Below are positions 44,741 through 52,758 of a DNA stretch of 64,000 nt, piece by piece. The notes under the pieces were generated by a model, which made no database searches, was not told the origin of the DNA, and saw only the letters and a program-made list of their open reading frames with translations. Each line of letters begins with the position of its first letter. The stretch's first letter is position 1. This DNA is from Rhodobacter sp. (GTDB lineage: Bacteria; Pseudomonadota; Alphaproteobacteria; Rhodobacterales; Rhodobacteraceae): NCBI GenBank assembly GCA_030065095.1, contig JASJDP010000026.1, positions 1-64,000 of the forward strand, written 5' to 3'. A program made the translations under genes and the position numbers.

Positions 44741-44910
44741 CGACCACCTCCGGGAGACTGGCGCCCCCCACCGCCTAGGATTGGCTAGGACTCTGCGGTC
44801 AATCCTACGGAAAATCGAATGGCTGATGAAAGCCACTGATGGCCGTTTTTGTGAATGGCAAAACACGCTGAGGAAGCTGTCGCTCCATCGGCGCATCCGT
44901 GATTCCGGTA
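44741..44910 (+). repeat. 170-bp dispersed direct repeat, copy B
   Basis: This is the gap-free match (9 mismatches in 170 by my count) to 1544-1713. It carries only the 3' part of the small gene seen in copy A. Its frame has TAG where copy A has TAC, so both copies are broken at different places. It begins 55 bases after the IS3 OrfA start. Confidence 0.9.
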
Positions 44911-45064
44911 AGGGCCGTTGAGCAACTTCGAAATCAACCGGACTACCCCGGCTCTGCGCAGCCGTTCGGCGGGTCAGCGCTCCAAGTGGACGGGCGCTGC
45001 ACCGTCCCGACGTCTCTGATCGTGACCGGCTGGCTTTCACGCGCCTCCTGTATAGAGTGTTGCG

Positions 45065-45952
45065 ATGGACAAGCTATCGGTCATGAATGCGTTCTGCCGC
45101 ATCGTCGAGAGGGGCAGTTTTTCGCGCGCGGCCGAAGACATTGGCGTGTCTGCCGCGCTCTTGAGCCGCGAGATCAAGCTCCTTGAGGAAAGCCTGGGCA
45201 CAACTCTCCTGACACGAACCACCCGTTCCATGTCGATGACCGACCATGGGCGCCACTTCTACGATGAAGCGAGAGGTATTCTTGCGGCCGTCACTCGCGT
45301 CGAGGACGGTATCCGCGACAGTGCCAGTTCCTTGCGCGGGCCACTCAAGGTCGGCTGCTCGAACTCGTTCGGCGAGTCCATCGTCGGCCCAATGCTGCCT
45401 GCGTTCCTTGTAGAATATCCCGACATTCGACTGACTCTGTCGATGGATGAGCGGGTCGTCGATCTGGTCGAGGAAGGCATCGATCTGTCCATCCGGGTCG
45501 GCAACGTTCTTCAGGACAGCTCACTCATCGCGCGCAAGATAGGCACCTTTCGCCAGCGACTCTTCGCGGCCCCCAGCTACTTGGCTGAGAATGGTTCGCC
45601 GGAGACACCGGCGGACATCCACTCCCACAAGGTTGCGGGTTTCTTGATGGCCGACCATTTGATGGAATGGCAGCTTGCGGGCCCGAACGGCATAGAGGTG
45701 CTGAACGTTGACCCCACGCTGAGGATCAACAACAGCATCGTTTTGCGCGACCTCCTTGTCGCGGGCTACGGCATCGGCACCCTCCCTGGCTTCGTTTCGC
45801 AACGCGCCGAAGTGAAGGGCGATCTCATCTGCGTCCTGCCCGACTACGAACTTCCGCCGCGCGACGTCTTCGCAGTGACCGCCTCCCGGCTGGGCATGGA
45901 CGCCAAGGTCCTTGCCTTTGTCGAGCACCTGTGTCGTGCCTTGGCCGGCTGA
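45065..45952 (+). CDS. LysR family transcriptional regulator
   Basis: The 295-residue protein has an N-terminal HTH (FSRAAEDIGVSAALLSREIK, about residues 19-38) and an effector-binding domain of the CrgA/AaeR-like subgroup (GPLKVGCSNSFGESIVGPML). It is followed on the same strand, 109 bases on, by an EamA exporter gene that may be its target. The sequence upstream is scar DNA, so the original promoter region could have been rearranged. Confidence 0.9.
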   Translation: MDKLSVMNAFCRIVERGSFSRAAEDIGVSAALLSREIKLLEESLGTTLLTRTTRSMSMTDHGRHFYDEARGILAAVTRVEDGIRDSASSLRGPLKVGCSNSFGESIVGPMLPAFLVEYPDIRLTLSMDERVVDLVEEGIDLSIRVGNVLQDSSLIARKIGTFRQRLFAAPSYLAENGSPETPADIHSHKVAGFLMADHLMEWQLAGPNGIEVLNVDPTLRINNSIVLRDLLVAGYGIGTLPGFVSQRAEVKGDLICVLPDYELPPRDVFAVTASRLGMDAKVLAFVEHLCRALAG

Positions 45953-46061
45953 CATTCTGAACTCCGATGCAAGAGTGATTTGCGCCTGCGGCGGTTAATC
46001 TCGCGGGCTGGCATCTGCACCTTTCGGGCTCCACGCACGCAACCCGAGAAGAGGACCGCAG

Positions 46062-47018
46062 ATGACTCGCGCAACCGACATCGTATTGACGGCGATTGCC
46101 CCGGCCGTATGGGGCACGACCTACATCGTCACCACTGAAGCACTTCCCCCGGATCTTCCCTTGACACTTGCCGCGCTGCGAGCGCTGCCGGCCGGCCTCA
46201 TTTTGCTGGCGCTGACGCGCAGTCTACCGGGCAAGGATTGGATCGGGCGGACCTTCCTTCTGGGGGCACTGAACTTCTCGATCTTCTGGACCCTGCTTTT
46301 TGTTGCCGCGTACCGGTTGCCCGGCGGCGTCGCAGCGACACTGGGGGCGATGCAGCCCCTTATGGTCATCGGCCTTGCGTTTGGTCTGCTTGGCACGCCC
46401 ATCCGGAGCGCCGCGGTGGGGGCCGCCCTGACCGGACTCGCGGGGGTCGGCCTTCTTGTTCTCGGCCCTGAGGCGCAGCTTGACGGTATTGGTGTTCTGG
46501 CGGGGATCGGCGGTGCGGCTTCGATGGCAGCCGGGGTTGTCCTCAGCCGCAAGTGGCAGCCGGATGTGCCGCCGCTGGCCTTTGCGGGTTGGCAGCTCAC
46601 CGCCGGTGGGTTGATCCTCCTGCCGGTCGCGCTGATCGCCGAACCGTCGTTGCCGCCGCTCACGCTGCCCAACCTTGCCGGGCTGATCTGGCTTGGGCCG
46701 TTCGGTGCAGCGTTCACCTACTGGCTCTGGTTCCGTGGCATCGCGCGGCTCGAGCCCGGTAGCGTCTCGATGCTGGGGACGCTGAGCCCGGTCACGGCGG
46801 TTGTCATCGGATGGCTCTGGCTCGGCGAAACGCTCAGCACGCTTCAGGCTCTTGGCGCAATCATAGTACTGGCGTCGGTCATGGCCGGCCAGCGCATCCA
46901 GCGCCCCGCGCAGGCGGCCCGGCCAGTGTCCGACGCCCGACCATCCGTCGAGCGACCGGGCGCCACGGGGACCGTGTCCATGCCGTCGCAAAAACCGGTG
47001 AACTCGGCCGCAACTTGA
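46062..47018 (+). CDS. EamA/DMT family transporter
   Basis: The 318-residue inner-membrane protein has ten predicted helices in two EamA repeats (residues 1-140 and 145-285). Its opening APAVWGTTYIVTTEALPPDL is typical of the RhaT/YdcZ-like DMT exporters. The second repeat ends LGTLSPVTAVVIGWLWLGE. A polar C-terminal tail of about 35 residues is unusual but not remarkable. Family members export amino acids or metabolites, and the substrate is unknown. The start has a GAGAAGAGGA site. Confidence 0.9.
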   Translation: MTRATDIVLTAIAPAVWGTTYIVTTEALPPDLPLTLAALRALPAGLILLALTRSLPGKDWIGRTFLLGALNFSIFWTLLFVAAYRLPGGVAATLGAMQPLMVIGLAFGLLGTPIRSAAVGAALTGLAGVGLLVLGPEAQLDGIGVLAGIGGAASMAAGVVLSRKWQPDVPPLAFAGWQLTAGGLILLPVALIAEPSLPPLTLPNLAGLIWLGPFGAAFTYWLWFRGIARLEPGSVSMLGTLSPVTAVVIGWLWLGETLSTLQALGAIIVLASVMAGQRIQRPAQAARPVSDARPSVERPGATGTVSMPSQKPVNSAAT

Positions 47019-47237
47019 ACCAGAGGAAGTCTAGAGCGTCCGTTTTCACTGCAAAACGGGCGTTCAGTCTTGGCCAAGAAAGCGTCTCCTTGTTCCGCGA
47101 CCTGGTCATCACCTGGTTTCAGATTCTGCACCAGGCAAGAATGGACGGATTGAAGGAACGCACCGCAGCGACCTGAGACAGTGTCCAAGGACCGGATAGG
47201 GCCGTTCGTGACAAGGTCCGAACCACGATTCGGAGGG

Positions 47238-48383
47238 TTAGCTAATTTTCCGTGTTCGGCGGCCGGCCTCGGTCAGTTCGTCAGTGTCTGTATAGAGTCC
47301 GGCTGACAGGCGGAACCAGGTCGATCCGCCTGCACTGGTGATTGCCACGACAATACCGTCCTCGACTTGCAGCCGATGCTGGAGCGCAGAGCACTCCATG
47401 GGTGTCAATTCTCGATCGCTCAAGAGCCGAAGCGCGATCATGGACGATTGCATGTCCGAGGGCGCTGCAGGGACATAGCCGCACTCGTCAGAAAGCCGCT
47501 GCGCCGCATCAAGGGCCGTTCTCCGGTTTCTCTTTCGAAGTTCTGCGCCGCCATTCTCCAAATGAAAATCGATGGCCGCCGGCACGCTGAGCCATGCGCT
47601 CGGGTCCCGCGTGCCGGGCCAGTCGAATGCCTGCGTGAAGCCGGATCCGTGCCCGTGCGAGATGACCAGTGGCTGCAACTGGCGTTGATGCTCTCGCCGA
47701 CACCACAGCATCGCCGCGCCCAGCGGCGCACAAAGCCATTTGTGGGCATTGCCGGTGTAGAAGTCGGCACCGATCGACGTGACGTCGACCTCGACGTTTC
47801 CAGGCCCATGCGCGCCGTCGACAAGGACGGGGACGCCGCGTCGGCGGAAATAGGAGCAGAGTTCCGCAACGGGGAAGACGATCCCACAGGGTGATGACAC
47901 GTGGTCCAGAACGACGAGCCTGGTTCGGTTCGTCGCCGCGGCAACAACAGCCTCGAGCAGGTCGCTGGGTGATGTGATAGGCAGTTCAAGCTTGACTTCG
48001 ACACAGTGAGCACCAGCCCTGCTGCAGTGGTGCGCAATGACCTTTTTCACCGCGCCGTAGGCTTGATCGGTCGTCAGAACCTCATCGCCTGGATCAAGCC
48101 TGGTGCATGCCAGAACCGTATTCACCCCAGCGGTGGCGTTTTCGACAAAGACCCAGTCCTCGGCATCACCGCCAAGAAAACCCGCGACCCGGGAGGCCGC
48201 AGCACGGATCAACTGGGGATAGCGGTCGCGGAAAAACCCGCTGGGGTTGGCATCAAGCTCCGCCTGTATCCGACGCTGGGTCTCGCGGATCGCCACTGGC
48301 ACCGCACCGTAAGATCCGTGATTTGCATGGATCAGTTTTGGGTCAAGGCCGAATTCGCTCAACCGCTTTCTGCCGTAGGACAT
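47238..48383 (-). CDS. Class V aminotransferase-fold PLP enzyme (isopenicillin N epimerase-like)
   Basis: The 381-residue protein has NHGSYGAVP near the start (residues 21-29), ENATAGVNTVLAC, VLDHVSSPCGIVFPV, a PLP Asp/His segment DGAHGPGNV and the Schiff-base Lys in GNAHKWLCAPLGAA. This places it with isopenicillin N epimerase/cysteine desulfurase-like enzymes. They are often epimerases or lyases of amino acids, and the exact reaction is not predictable. It is transcribed towards the EamA gene (convergent). Confidence 0.88.
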   Translation of the reverse strand: MSYGRKRLSEFGLDPKLIHANHGSYGAVPVAIRETQRRIQAELDANPSGFFRDRYPQLIRAAASRVAGFLGGDAEDWVFVENATAGVNTVLACTRLDPGDEVLTTDQAYGAVKKVIAHHCSRAGAHCVEVKLELPITSPSDLLEAVVAAATNRTRLVVLDHVSSPCGIVFPVAELCSYFRRRGVPVLVDGAHGPGNVEVDVTSIGADFYTGNAHKWLCAPLGAAMLWCRREHQRQLQPLVISHGHGSGFTQAFDWPGTRDPSAWLSVPAAIDFHLENGGAELRKRNRRTALDAAQRLSDECGYVPAAPSDMQSSMIALRLLSDRELTPMECSALQHRLQVEDGIVVAITSAGGSTWFRLSAGLYTDTDELTEAGRRTRKIS

Positions 48384-48521
48384 CGCTTCCCTGACTTAGA
48401 CGATCACCGGGATTGGGTTCACGGAGCCTTATAGGGCAACCGATGGAGCTGCGCATTCGAACGCTCGATCGACATCCCGCTTGACCGCAAAACACCCATG
48501 AAATAAGCAGAATCCAACCGA

Positions 48522-48595
48522 GCGGGCATGGTGAAATGGTATCACACGAGCCTTCCAAGCTCTTGGTGCGGGTTCGATTCCCGCTGCCCGCTCCA
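48522..48595 (+). tRNA. tRNA-Gly (anticodon TCC)
   Basis: A cloverleaf is evident. The acceptor stem is GCGGGCA with TGCCCGC, the anticodon loop is CTTCCAA (TCC) within GAGCC...GCTC-type stem pairing, and the T arm has GGTTCGATTCC. The CCA end is encoded (48593-48595). It reads GGA (and by wobble GGG) codons. tRNA genes are common integration targets, but no matching attachment repeat or integrase is seen here. Confidence 0.93.
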
Positions 48596-48980
48596 AGAAA
48601 CCGAAACCGGCAAATCACCTGCAAAACCGGTTCTGACGCCCAACCAGCCCCCAACCGTTGCCCGGCATCGCGGCACCACAGCGTCTAACCCGGTCGCCCC
48701 GTGACATGTGGCGGCGTCGCCGCTGCCCCGCGAGCGCATGTATCGGGTCAGCCAATGATTCGTCACAGGTCGTGACATTTCAGTATACGGCTTTCACCAA
48801 GAACTGCGCCAATGGTTCCGAATCTGGCTCAAATAGCAGCCTTTGGTATGCCAAAAAGCGGTAAATCCCAATCAGAGCGGCCCGAAAGTCTCTTTGAACA
48901 GGCCATAATAAACTGAAAAGTATGGAATTTCCTGACCATGGCGCTCTAAGCACTTGCCACCTCAAGAAACGGTACACGAA
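48596..48980. other. Spacer between the tRNA and the GntR gene
   Basis: 385 bases without a gene. The 3' half is AT-richer and holds a palindrome at 48842-48855 and should contain the GntR promoter. Confidence 0.45.
48842..48855. promoter_or_regulatory. Candidate GntR/FCD operator
   Basis: TTTGG-TATG-CCAAA is a perfect five-base dyad with a four-base centre. It resembles the T-GGT-n-ACC-A form seen for FadR-type GntR regulators. It lies about 125 bases upstream of the GntR start, so autoregulation and control of the TRAP operon are plausible. Confidence 0.5.
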
Positions 48981-49856
48981 ATGGCGGGTTTTCTGCAGTT
49001 TTCAAACGAATTTGCATCATTTAGTATACCGGACCAAACGCGGAAAATCTGGGAGGAACTGGCTGTGCCCGACAGCGCCGGGTCCGCAAAGAAGCAGCTT
49101 TCGGAACGTGCCCTGCGCGAGTTGCGGGCCTGGATCCTGTCGGGCGACCTGCCGCCCGATCAGACCGTGTCGGAAACCGCCGCCGCCGACCTGATCGGGA
49201 TTTCGCGCACACCCACACGCGAAGCGATGGCCGAGTTGGTGGACGAGGGTCTGCTGGAGCGGACGCCGACGGGCCGGTGGCTGGTGCGGCGGGTGACGCG
49301 CGCGGACATTGTCGACGCGATCGAATTTCGCGGCGTGCTCGAAGGAACCGTGGTGCGACTGGCGGCGGAACGCGGGCCGGCCGCCGAACCCCTCGAGCGC
49401 TGCCGCGAGATCAACGCCCGACTGGACAATGTGGTCGGCAGCGACGCCGCCACCATCGAATTCGAACGATATGCCGCGTTGAACGAGGCCTTTCACGATC
49501 ATCTGGCGAGGATATCGGGTTCCGCCACGATGGAACGTGAGGTCCGGCGCGCTTACCGGCTGCCGCTGGCGGCGCCGAGTGCGTTTCTGCAAAGCCAGAT
49601 GAATATACCCGAGGTGCGCCGGTCGCTGATTGTCTCGCAACGCCAGCACAACGACATCATCGATGCCGTTGTCCACCGTGAAGGCGCACGGGCCGAGGCG
49701 CTGGCGCGGGAACATGCAAGGCTGGCGCGCACCAACCTTGACTACGTGATATTCGACAACAAGAACCTGGCCAAGAAAATCCCCGGGCTGGGTGTGATCG
49801 CCAACGAATCCGGGCGGCGGGATAGGGGGAAATCTCATCAAGGGAGGACACAATGA
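48981..49856 (+). CDS. GntR family regulator with FCD domain
   Basis: The 291-residue protein has a non-conserved N-terminal extension of about 40 residues and a GntR winged helix (about residues 42-105, with SETAAADLIGISRTPTREAM). An FCD effector domain (about 115-240) with metal-type His residues follows (FHDHLARISG, HNDIIDAVVHRE). The ATG at 48981 is preferred to a TTG at 48954. Its stop overlaps the start of the TRAP binding-protein gene by four bases, so it is co-translated with the transporter it probably controls. Confidence 0.9.
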   Translation: MAGFLQFSNEFASFSIPDQTRKIWEELAVPDSAGSAKKQLSERALRELRAWILSGDLPPDQTVSETAAADLIGISRTPTREAMAELVDEGLLERTPTGRWLVRRVTRADIVDAIEFRGVLEGTVVRLAAERGPAAEPLERCREINARLDNVVGSDAATIEFERYAALNEAFHDHLARISGSATMEREVRRAYRLPLAAPSAFLQSQMNIPEVRRSLIVSQRQHNDIIDAVVHREGARAEALAREHARLARTNLDYVIFDNKNLAKKIPGLGVIANESGRRDRGKSHQGRTQ

Positions 49857-50890
49857 GATTGAAGTCACTGATGGCAGGTTTTGCCGGAACGGCCGTGGCG
49901 CTGATACTGGCAAGTACTGCATCGGCGCAGGAGTTCACGTTCAAGCTGCACCATTTTCTGGGCGCGAAGGCGCCGGCGCAGGCCAATATGCTGGAGCCCT
50001 GGGCCCGTCAGGTCGAAGAGAACTCGGCCGGCCGGGTGAAGATCGAGATCTTCCCCGCGATGACCCTGGGCGGCCGTCCGCCCGAGCTGATCCAGCAGGC
50101 GCGCGACGGTGTGGTCGACATCGTCTGGACCGTCAACGGCTATACCCCGGGACTGTTCCCGCGCACCGAGGTGATGGAGCTGCCGGGCGTCTACCTCAAC
50201 GACGTGAAGGCCGCGAACCTGGCGCTGTACGATATGTTCGAAAGCGACCTGCGACAGGAATACAAAGGCGTCGAGGTCATGTGGCTGCACGTGCATGCCG
50301 GTCAGGGGATCATGACGGTGGACAAAGAGGTGCGCAGCCCGGCCGATCTGGACGGCATGAAGATCCGCATCCCGACACGGACCGGTGCCTGGGTGATCGA
50401 GGCGCTCGGCGCCTCTCCGCTGGCGACGCCCGTGCCGGAAGTTCCCGCCGCGCTGTCGAAAAAAGTGATCGATGCGACGCTGCTGCCGTGGGAGATCATC
50501 CCGCCGCTGAAACTGCAGAACCAGATCGGGTATTTCATCGAAGGCCATGACAGCACCCGTCTGGGCACCACCAGCTTTCAGGTGTCGATGAACAAGGCGC
50601 GCTGGGACAGCCTGCCCGAGGACATCCAGAAGGCGTTCAGGGACGCGTCCGGACGCGACTGGTGGGGCAAGGTCGCCGAGGTCTGGCGTGCGGGCGACGA
50701 CTTTGGCATCAAGATGGCGACCGACGCCGGCAAGACCCATGTGATGCTGAGCGAGGACGAGACCCAGGCCTTCCTGGATGCCGTCGAGCCGGTGCAGCAG
50801 CGCTGGATCGACGAAGTGACCGGGAGCGGCATCGACGGCGCGGGCCTGGTGCAAAAGGCCAAGGATCTGATCGCAGCGAACGCCGAATAA
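49853..50890 (+). CDS. TRAP transporter substrate-binding protein (DctP type)
   Basis: The 345-residue periplasmic protein has a signal peptide (residues 1-25, cut near ASA-QE) and the DctP fold (FTFKLHHFLGAKAPAQ, KIRIPTRTGAWVIEALGASP with the conserved Arg that binds a carboxylate). It should bring an organic acid to the QM permease below. The start has GGGAGG six bases upstream. Given the downstream CoA ligase, an aromatic or hydroxy-acid is a fair guess. Confidence 0.92.
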   Translation: MRLKSLMAGFAGTAVALILASTASAQEFTFKLHHFLGAKAPAQANMLEPWARQVEENSAGRVKIEIFPAMTLGGRPPELIQQARDGVVDIVWTVNGYTPGLFPRTEVMELPGVYLNDVKAANLALYDMFESDLRQEYKGVEVMWLHVHAGQGIMTVDKEVRSPADLDGMKIRIPTRTGAWVIEALGASPLATPVPEVPAALSKKVIDATLLPWEIIPPLKLQNQIGYFIEGHDSTRLGTTSFQVSMNKARWDSLPEDIQKAFRDASGRDWWGKVAEVWRAGDDFGIKMATDAGKTHVMLSEDETQAFLDAVEPVQQRWIDEVTGSGIDGAGLVQKAKDLIAANAE

Positions 50891-50909
50891 GTTGGAAACG
50901 ACCCAAACC

Positions 50910-51401
50910 ATGGGGGCGAAGCTTCACGGCTTCGTCCTGCGCCTTTGCACCGGATGGGCCCTGATGGGCGGCGTGGTGCTGCTGGCCGTCATCGCGACGA
51001 ACGTCGTCTCGGTGGTCGGTGCGGCCACCGTCGGCCGGGCGTTTCCGGGCGATTTCGAACTGACGGAGATGGGCGTGGCCATCGCGGCCTTTGCGTTCCT
51101 GCCCTACTGCCAGATCGCGGGGCTGAACGTCACCGCGGACATCTTCACTGCCGGGGCCTCGCGCCTGTGGCTGGCGATCTTTGCGCTGTTGGCGTCCATC
51201 GCAGCATTGCTGTTCTCCGGCCTCCTGCTCTGGCGGATGTATCACGGCATGCTGGACCAAAGGAATTACGACTATGTGACGACGATCCTGCAGGTGCCGC
51301 TGTGGTGGGGCTATGCCGCGGCGCTGGCCTCGCTGGCGCTGTTGGTTCTGGCCTCGCTGGCCTCGCTCGTCGATGCGCTCGGCGGCTTGACGAGAAAGTA
51401 G
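50910..51401 (+). CDS. TRAP transporter small permease (DctQ type)
   Basis: The 163-residue membrane protein has four helices. Its conserved loop FPGDFELTEMGVAIAAFAFL (about residues 43-62) is typical of DctQ. The ATG at 50910 is used. A TTG at 50892, two bases after the preceding stop, is equally possible and would add six residues. It works with the large subunit encoded four bases downstream. Confidence 0.85.
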   Translation: MGAKLHGFVLRLCTGWALMGGVVLLAVIATNVVSVVGAATVGRAFPGDFELTEMGVAIAAFAFLPYCQIAGLNVTADIFTAGASRLWLAIFALLASIAALLFSGLLLWRMYHGMLDQRNYDYVTTILQVPLWWGYAAALASLALLVLASLASLVDALGGLTRK

Positions 51402-51405
51402 GCGC

Positions 51406-52758
51406 ATGGACCCGGTCACCATGGGCATTCTTGCCCTCGTCATCCTGATTGCCCTGATCGCGATCCGCATGCCGATCGCCTATGCGATGATCCTGGTCGG
51501 CGGGATCGGGATCGTCATCCTGAACGGCCCGCTTCTGGTGATGAGCCAGCTCAAGACGCTGGCCTGGGGACAGTTTTCGATCTACTCGCTGTCGGTGGTG
51601 CCGATGTTCGTGCTGATGGGCGCGCTGGCATCCAAGGCCGGGCTGTCGGCGGCAATCTTCCGGGGCGCGAACGCCTGGCTCGGCTGGCTGCGGGGCGGCA
51701 CGGCGATGGCCGCGATCGCGGCCTGCGCCGGGTTCGGCGCGATCTGCGGCTCGTCGCTGGCGACCGCCTCGACCATGGGCCGCGTCGCCCTGCCGGAACT
51801 GAAGCGCTACCGCTATTCCGGCGCGCTGGCCACGGGCTCGCTGGCCGCCGGCGGCGTCCTCGGCATCCTGATCCCGCCGTCGGTCGTGCTGATCATCTAT
51901 GCGGTGATCGTCGAGGCCAATATCGTCACCATGTTCGCGGCCGCGCTGCTGCCCGGCATCCTGGCGGTGCTGCTGTTCATCCTGACGATTGCGATCTACG
52001 TCCTGATCCGCCCAGAGGCGGGGCCGCGGCATGAAGGTGTCGACCGCACGGAGTTCCGCGACGCGACGCTGGGCCTGATCCCGGTCACGGTGATCTTCGG
52101 GATCGTGCTGGGCGGCATCTATGGCGGGTTCTACAACCCGACACCGGCCGCCGCCATCGGCGTCGCCCTGGTCTGGGCCTATGGCGCCATCACGCGCGAA
52201 ATCAGGCTGGCCGAAATGATCGCGGCGCTGAAGGAAACCGCAGGCACCACCGGCATGATCTATCTGATCCTGCTGGGCGCCGAGTTGATGAAGATCTTCA
52301 TGAGCCGGATCGGCCTGCCGCAGGCCACCGCCGATTGGATCATCGCCAACGGTCTGGCGCCGATGACGGTGATGGTCGTGCTGCTGCTGGCGCTGATCCT
52401 GCTGGGCTGCCTGATGGATTCGCTGTCGATGATCCTGTTGGTGATCCCGTTCTTCTGGCCCGTTCTGGTGGACCTCAACGGCGGGCTCTACATGCCGGCC
52501 GAGGGGTCCGGTTTCGGGATGTCGACTGAGGATCTCAAGATCTGGTTCGGCATACTTGCATTGATCGTCGTGGAACTCGGTCTGATCACACCGCCGGTCG
52601 GCATGAATGTCTTCGTGATTTCGGCGCTGGCCAAGGACACGCCGATGATCGAGACGTTCAAGGGCGTCATGCCGTTTTTCGGCGCAGAGCTTGTGCGTGT
52701 CGCGATTCTCGTGGCCTTCCCGGTGATCACATTGTGGCTGCCTGGGTTGCTGAACTGA
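51406..52758 (+). CDS. TRAP transporter large permease (DctM type)
   Basis: The 450-residue permease has the DctM family segments IRMPIAYAMILVGGIG (residues 20-35), FGAICGSSLATASTMGRVAL and ITPPVGMNVFVISAL near the C-terminus. About twelve helices carry the ion-coupled substrate pathway. Its stop shares a base with the start of the next gene, so the ThDP enzyme is coupled to the transporter. Confidence 0.93.
   Translation: MDPVTMGILALVILIALIAIRMPIAYAMILVGGIGIVILNGPLLVMSQLKTLAWGQFSIYSLSVVPMFVLMGALASKAGLSAAIFRGANAWLGWLRGGTAMAAIAACAGFGAICGSSLATASTMGRVALPELKRYRYSGALATGSLAAGGVLGILIPPSVVLIIYAVIVEANIVTMFAAALLPGILAVLLFILTIAIYVLIRPEAGPRHEGVDRTEFRDATLGLIPVTVIFGIVLGGIYGGFYNPTPAAAIGVALVWAYGAITREIRLAEMIAALKETAGTTGMIYLILLGAELMKIFMSRIGLPQATADWIIANGLAPMTVMVVLLLALILLGCLMDSLSMILLVIPFFWPVLVDLNGGLYMPAEGSGFGMSTEDLKIWFGILALIVVELGLITPPVGMNVFVISALAKDTPMIETFKGVMPFFGAELVRVAILVAFPVITLWLPGLLN

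Noticed and set aside
48522-48980. tRNA-Gly as an integration site for the catabolic region
   Set aside because: No integrase and no repeat of the tRNA 3' end were seen within the window.
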